A stretch of DNA of 8,605 nt from an uncultured Prevotellaceae bacterium (GTDB lineage Bacteria > Bacteroidota > Bacteroidia > Bacteroidales > Bacteroidaceae). Position 1 is the first letter of the stretch. Each line of letters opens with the position of its first letter. Below the pieces are notes generated by a model. The model ran no database searches. It was not told the DNA's origin and saw only the letters and a program-made list of their open reading frames with translations. Shown piece after piece: positions 7,232 to 8,605 of this stretch. The position numbers and the translations under genes are program-made. The stretch lies in NCBI GenBank assembly GCA_947303695.1, contig CAMYYX010000070.1:1-8605 (forward strand). Reading direction: 5' to 3'.

Positions 7232-8020
7232 TCAATTTGTCTTCGATTTATACTCAGAAGGAGTAACCCCCACAAATTGACGGAAGAAACGTGAGAAATA
7301 CGACTGGTCAAGAATTCCGACTCGCTCAGCAACTTCTACAATCGTCAGATTGGTCTCGTGGAGCAGGTATTTAGCATAATTGATTCTTGATATCTTCACC
7401 CACTCCGAAGCCGTCTTGCCCGTTTTCGTCCGAACCACTTTGTTCAGATGATTGGGAGTCACCCCATAGCGAGCTGCATAGTCGGCAATCGGCAGAATCG
7501 TTTGTGAGCGGTCGAACACATCATCCATGAACCTCGACACCACTTTATTTATTTTATAGTCATCCGCCACATAATCCTCACTCAGCAGACTGATTACGAA
7601 GTCGAGCGTCAGCTGTGCCGTGTGTGGTTGCTGCTGCGAATGAAACAGTTTCTCCATCGAAGCACGAAACAAATCGACATTCTCGTCCGCAATCTTCACC
7701 TTCACAAAATGTTTCGTCAACAGGATTTCGTTCGACGGGTTCAGCAGGAAAACCTCATCGAATCCACCCATGAAGCCCTCCGTCGAGTCGTACCACTTCA
7801 CACCATACGGCATCTGAGGCGGAATCAGCAGGAAGGTGTTGCTATCCAACAGACACGAGTCTTCGCCCAACTCCACCAGCACCTCTCCTTTCTTCAGGTA
7901 CAGGAACGAATACGACTGCCTGACCACCTTGGGGATGGGTGGAGCAACCACATATCCTTCCGTATTCAGCGGACGAATCACAAATGTAGGCGATTGATGT
8001 TGATGAGGGTTATGCATCAT
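7232..8020 (-). CDS. AraC-family transcriptional regulator
   Basis: A 262-residue DNA-binding regulator. The N-terminal half (about 15-100) is a cupin-like sensing domain of the AraC type, seen in YSFLYLKKGEVLVEL, the repeated beta pattern and FLLIPPQMPYGVKW. The C-terminal AraC/XylS domain (about 165-259) has two helix-turn-helix units. The first is around ILPIADYAARYGVTPNHLNK (175-194). The second is LTIVEVAERVGILDQSYFSR (225-244), followed by FFRQFVGVTPSEYK, the family's signature ending. The start is one of two adjacent ATGs at 8020 and 8017. It lies directly upstream of the receptor gene on the same strand. Paired direct repeats stand in the receptor promoter between them, so it probably activates the receptor in response to a small ligand. 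The effector is unknown. Confidence 0.93.
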   Translation of the reverse strand: MMHNPHQHQSPTFVIRPLNTEGYVVAPPIPKVVRQSYSFLYLKKGEVLVELGEDSCLLDSNTFLLIPPQMPYGVKWYDSTEGFMGGFDEVFLLNPSNEILLTKHFVKVKIADENVDLFRASMEKLFHSQQQPHTAQLTLDFVISLLSEDYVADDYKINKVVSRFMDDVFDRSQTILPIADYAARYGVTPNHLNKVVRTKTGKTASEWVKISRINYAKYLLHETNLTIVEVAERVGILDQSYFSRFFRQFVGVTPSEYKSKTN

Positions 8021-8023
8021 TTT

Positions 8024-8077
8024 ATAATACTCATTCGGCCCATTCGGCTCATTAGTCCTATTAGCCTCATGAGGCTC
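8024..8077 (-). repeat. 9-bp tandem repeat filling the gap before the AraC gene
   Basis: Read on the - strand, the gap holds six 9-bp units. Five are close relatives of the pattern RRGNCBNAT, for example GAGGCTAAT (8068-8060) and GAGCCGAAT (8050-8042). The sixth, GAGTATTAT (8032-8024), has diverged. The array starts at the TGA stop of the upstream gene (8076-8078) and ends 3 bp before the AraC start. Two adjacent units make a perfect 14-bp palindrome, AGCCTCATGAGGCT, at 8063-8076. No promoter or terminator is visible in this 55-bp gap. Confidence 0.7.
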
Positions 8078-8605
8078 ATTTCTTTATTTTCACACTCACC
8101 GGGTGCTCCATATTTTCCTTCCACCCAGCCATCGCTGCAAACCACGTTGGGCCGTCATGATAGCCTTCAGGATCATCAAGTGTGGCTAAGCGTTCATACG
8201 GTGTGAGGGTCTCGATTTTCTCTTCCTTATCGGCACAGAAAGCCACATAATAGTGAAGCGAGGTTTTGCCCTTTGCTCCCAGCACAAACAAGTAGTTGAG
8301 GTCCGACTCAACAGTCGTCTTGATGTATTCCTTCGGGACATAAACAGCCAATCCTATCGCCTCAGGGGGGAACTGCTCTTTCTTCCCCATCTCCGGATAA
8401 TCACTTCCCCACGATGCCCAGACAATACCCGCACCCTCTTTGTGCATGAATCCTGCAGGATTCTTTCCGATCTTCTGCACACCAGTAGCGAAGGTCTCAT
8501 CACCCAGCGGACGGTCGAACTCAATCCTAACCTCACACTCCCGACGCCATGCATAGAGGATGTAATACTGACGCATATTCAGTCCGTTCCACCCTATATC
8601 TTTCA
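8076..8605 (-). CDS. C-terminal part of a DUF4861-like protein (5' end outside window)
   Basis: The frame is open to the window edge. Reading in from it gives KDIGWNGLN before the Met at 8576, so that Met is internal and the gene starts outside. About 176 residues are visible. Notable stretches are RRECEVRIEFDRPLG, KEGAGIVWASWGSDYPEMG, AIGLAVYVPKEYI, SLHYYVAFCADKEEKIETL and a tryptophan-rich DGPTWFAAMAGWKENM. The pattern resembles the C-terminal half of DUF4861 proteins, which are about 400 residues and often found near pectin or rhamnogalacturonan degradation genes in Bacteroidota. I recognise this by general resemblance only. If correct, the role is tied to polysaccharide use, but no catalytic residues can be named. 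The stop codon lies at the edge of a 9-bp tandem array, followed by the AraC gene 55 bp later on the same strand. Confidence 0.6.
   Translation of the reverse strand, partial: KDIGWNGLNMRQYYILYAWRRECEVRIEFDRPLGDETFATGVQKIGKNPAGFMHKEGAGIVWASWGSDYPEMGKKEQFPPEAIGLAVYVPKEYIKTTVESDLNYLFVLGAKGKTSLHYYVAFCADKEEKIETLTPYERLATLDDPEGYHDGPTWFAAMAGWKENMEHPVSVKIKK

Noticed and set aside
8024..8077. Tandem array as a CRISPR
   Set aside because: The units are 9 bp with no spacers, unlike 23-47 bp CRISPR repeats with unique spacers. No cas genes are present.
8574..8576. ATG on the - strand at 8576 as the start of the DUF4861-like gene
   Set aside because: The frame continues upstream without a stop to the window edge, with protein-like sequence (KDIGWNGLN), so this Met is internal.

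Overview
The window looks like a piece of a Prevotella-type chromosome (Bacteroidota; Prevotella, Segatella or a close relative). Three things point there: the dTDP-rhamnose enzymes have the long Bacteroidales forms, two promoters carry the Bacteroidota -7 box TAnnTTTG, and starts lack clear Shine-Dalgarno sites. The genus is inferred from protein character, not from a marker gene.

Left part (1-2163, + strand): the end of a dTDP-L-rhamnose operon. It holds the 3' part of rfbD (dTDP-4-dehydrorhamnose reductase), a small AT-rich gene for a DUF559 / Vsr-like nuclease, and rfbB (dTDP-glucose 4,6-dehydratase). The nuclease gene is wedged between the two sugar genes and bracketed by inverted copies of a short palindromic repeat. 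The left copy supplies the stop codon of rfbD; the right copy is translated as the N-terminus of RfbB. A hairpin at 2191-2218 closes the operon and also serves the convergent gene.

Middle (2251-3801, - strand): a periplasmic Do/DegP-type serine protease with two PDZ domains, with its own good Bacteroidota promoter at 3867-3897.

Right part (4040-8605, all - strand). In transcription order: the 3' part of a gene resembling DUF4861 proteins, an AraC-family regulator, a TonB-dependent outer-membrane receptor without a SusD partner, and a small secreted protein that ends at a hairpin terminator. The receptor promoter has a clean -7 box, no recognisable -33 box, and two 11-bp direct repeats 21 bp apart just upstream. 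That suggests activation by the AraC-type protein encoded next door. The receptor and the secreted protein are 12 bp apart and probably form one transcript.

The unusual theme is repeats that have entered genes without breaking them. Five copies of a roughly 40-bp palindromic element (A-E) occur. Four are translated: one in RfbB and three in the receptor. Four of the six frames of the element are free of stops. There are also a 7-bp and a 9-bp tandem array inside rfbD, and another 9-bp array fills the gap before the AraC gene. The best candidate for an undescribed system is the unit at 554-1031, a DUF559 nuclease gene between inverted palindromic ends, with the other copies as possible nuclease-less derivatives.
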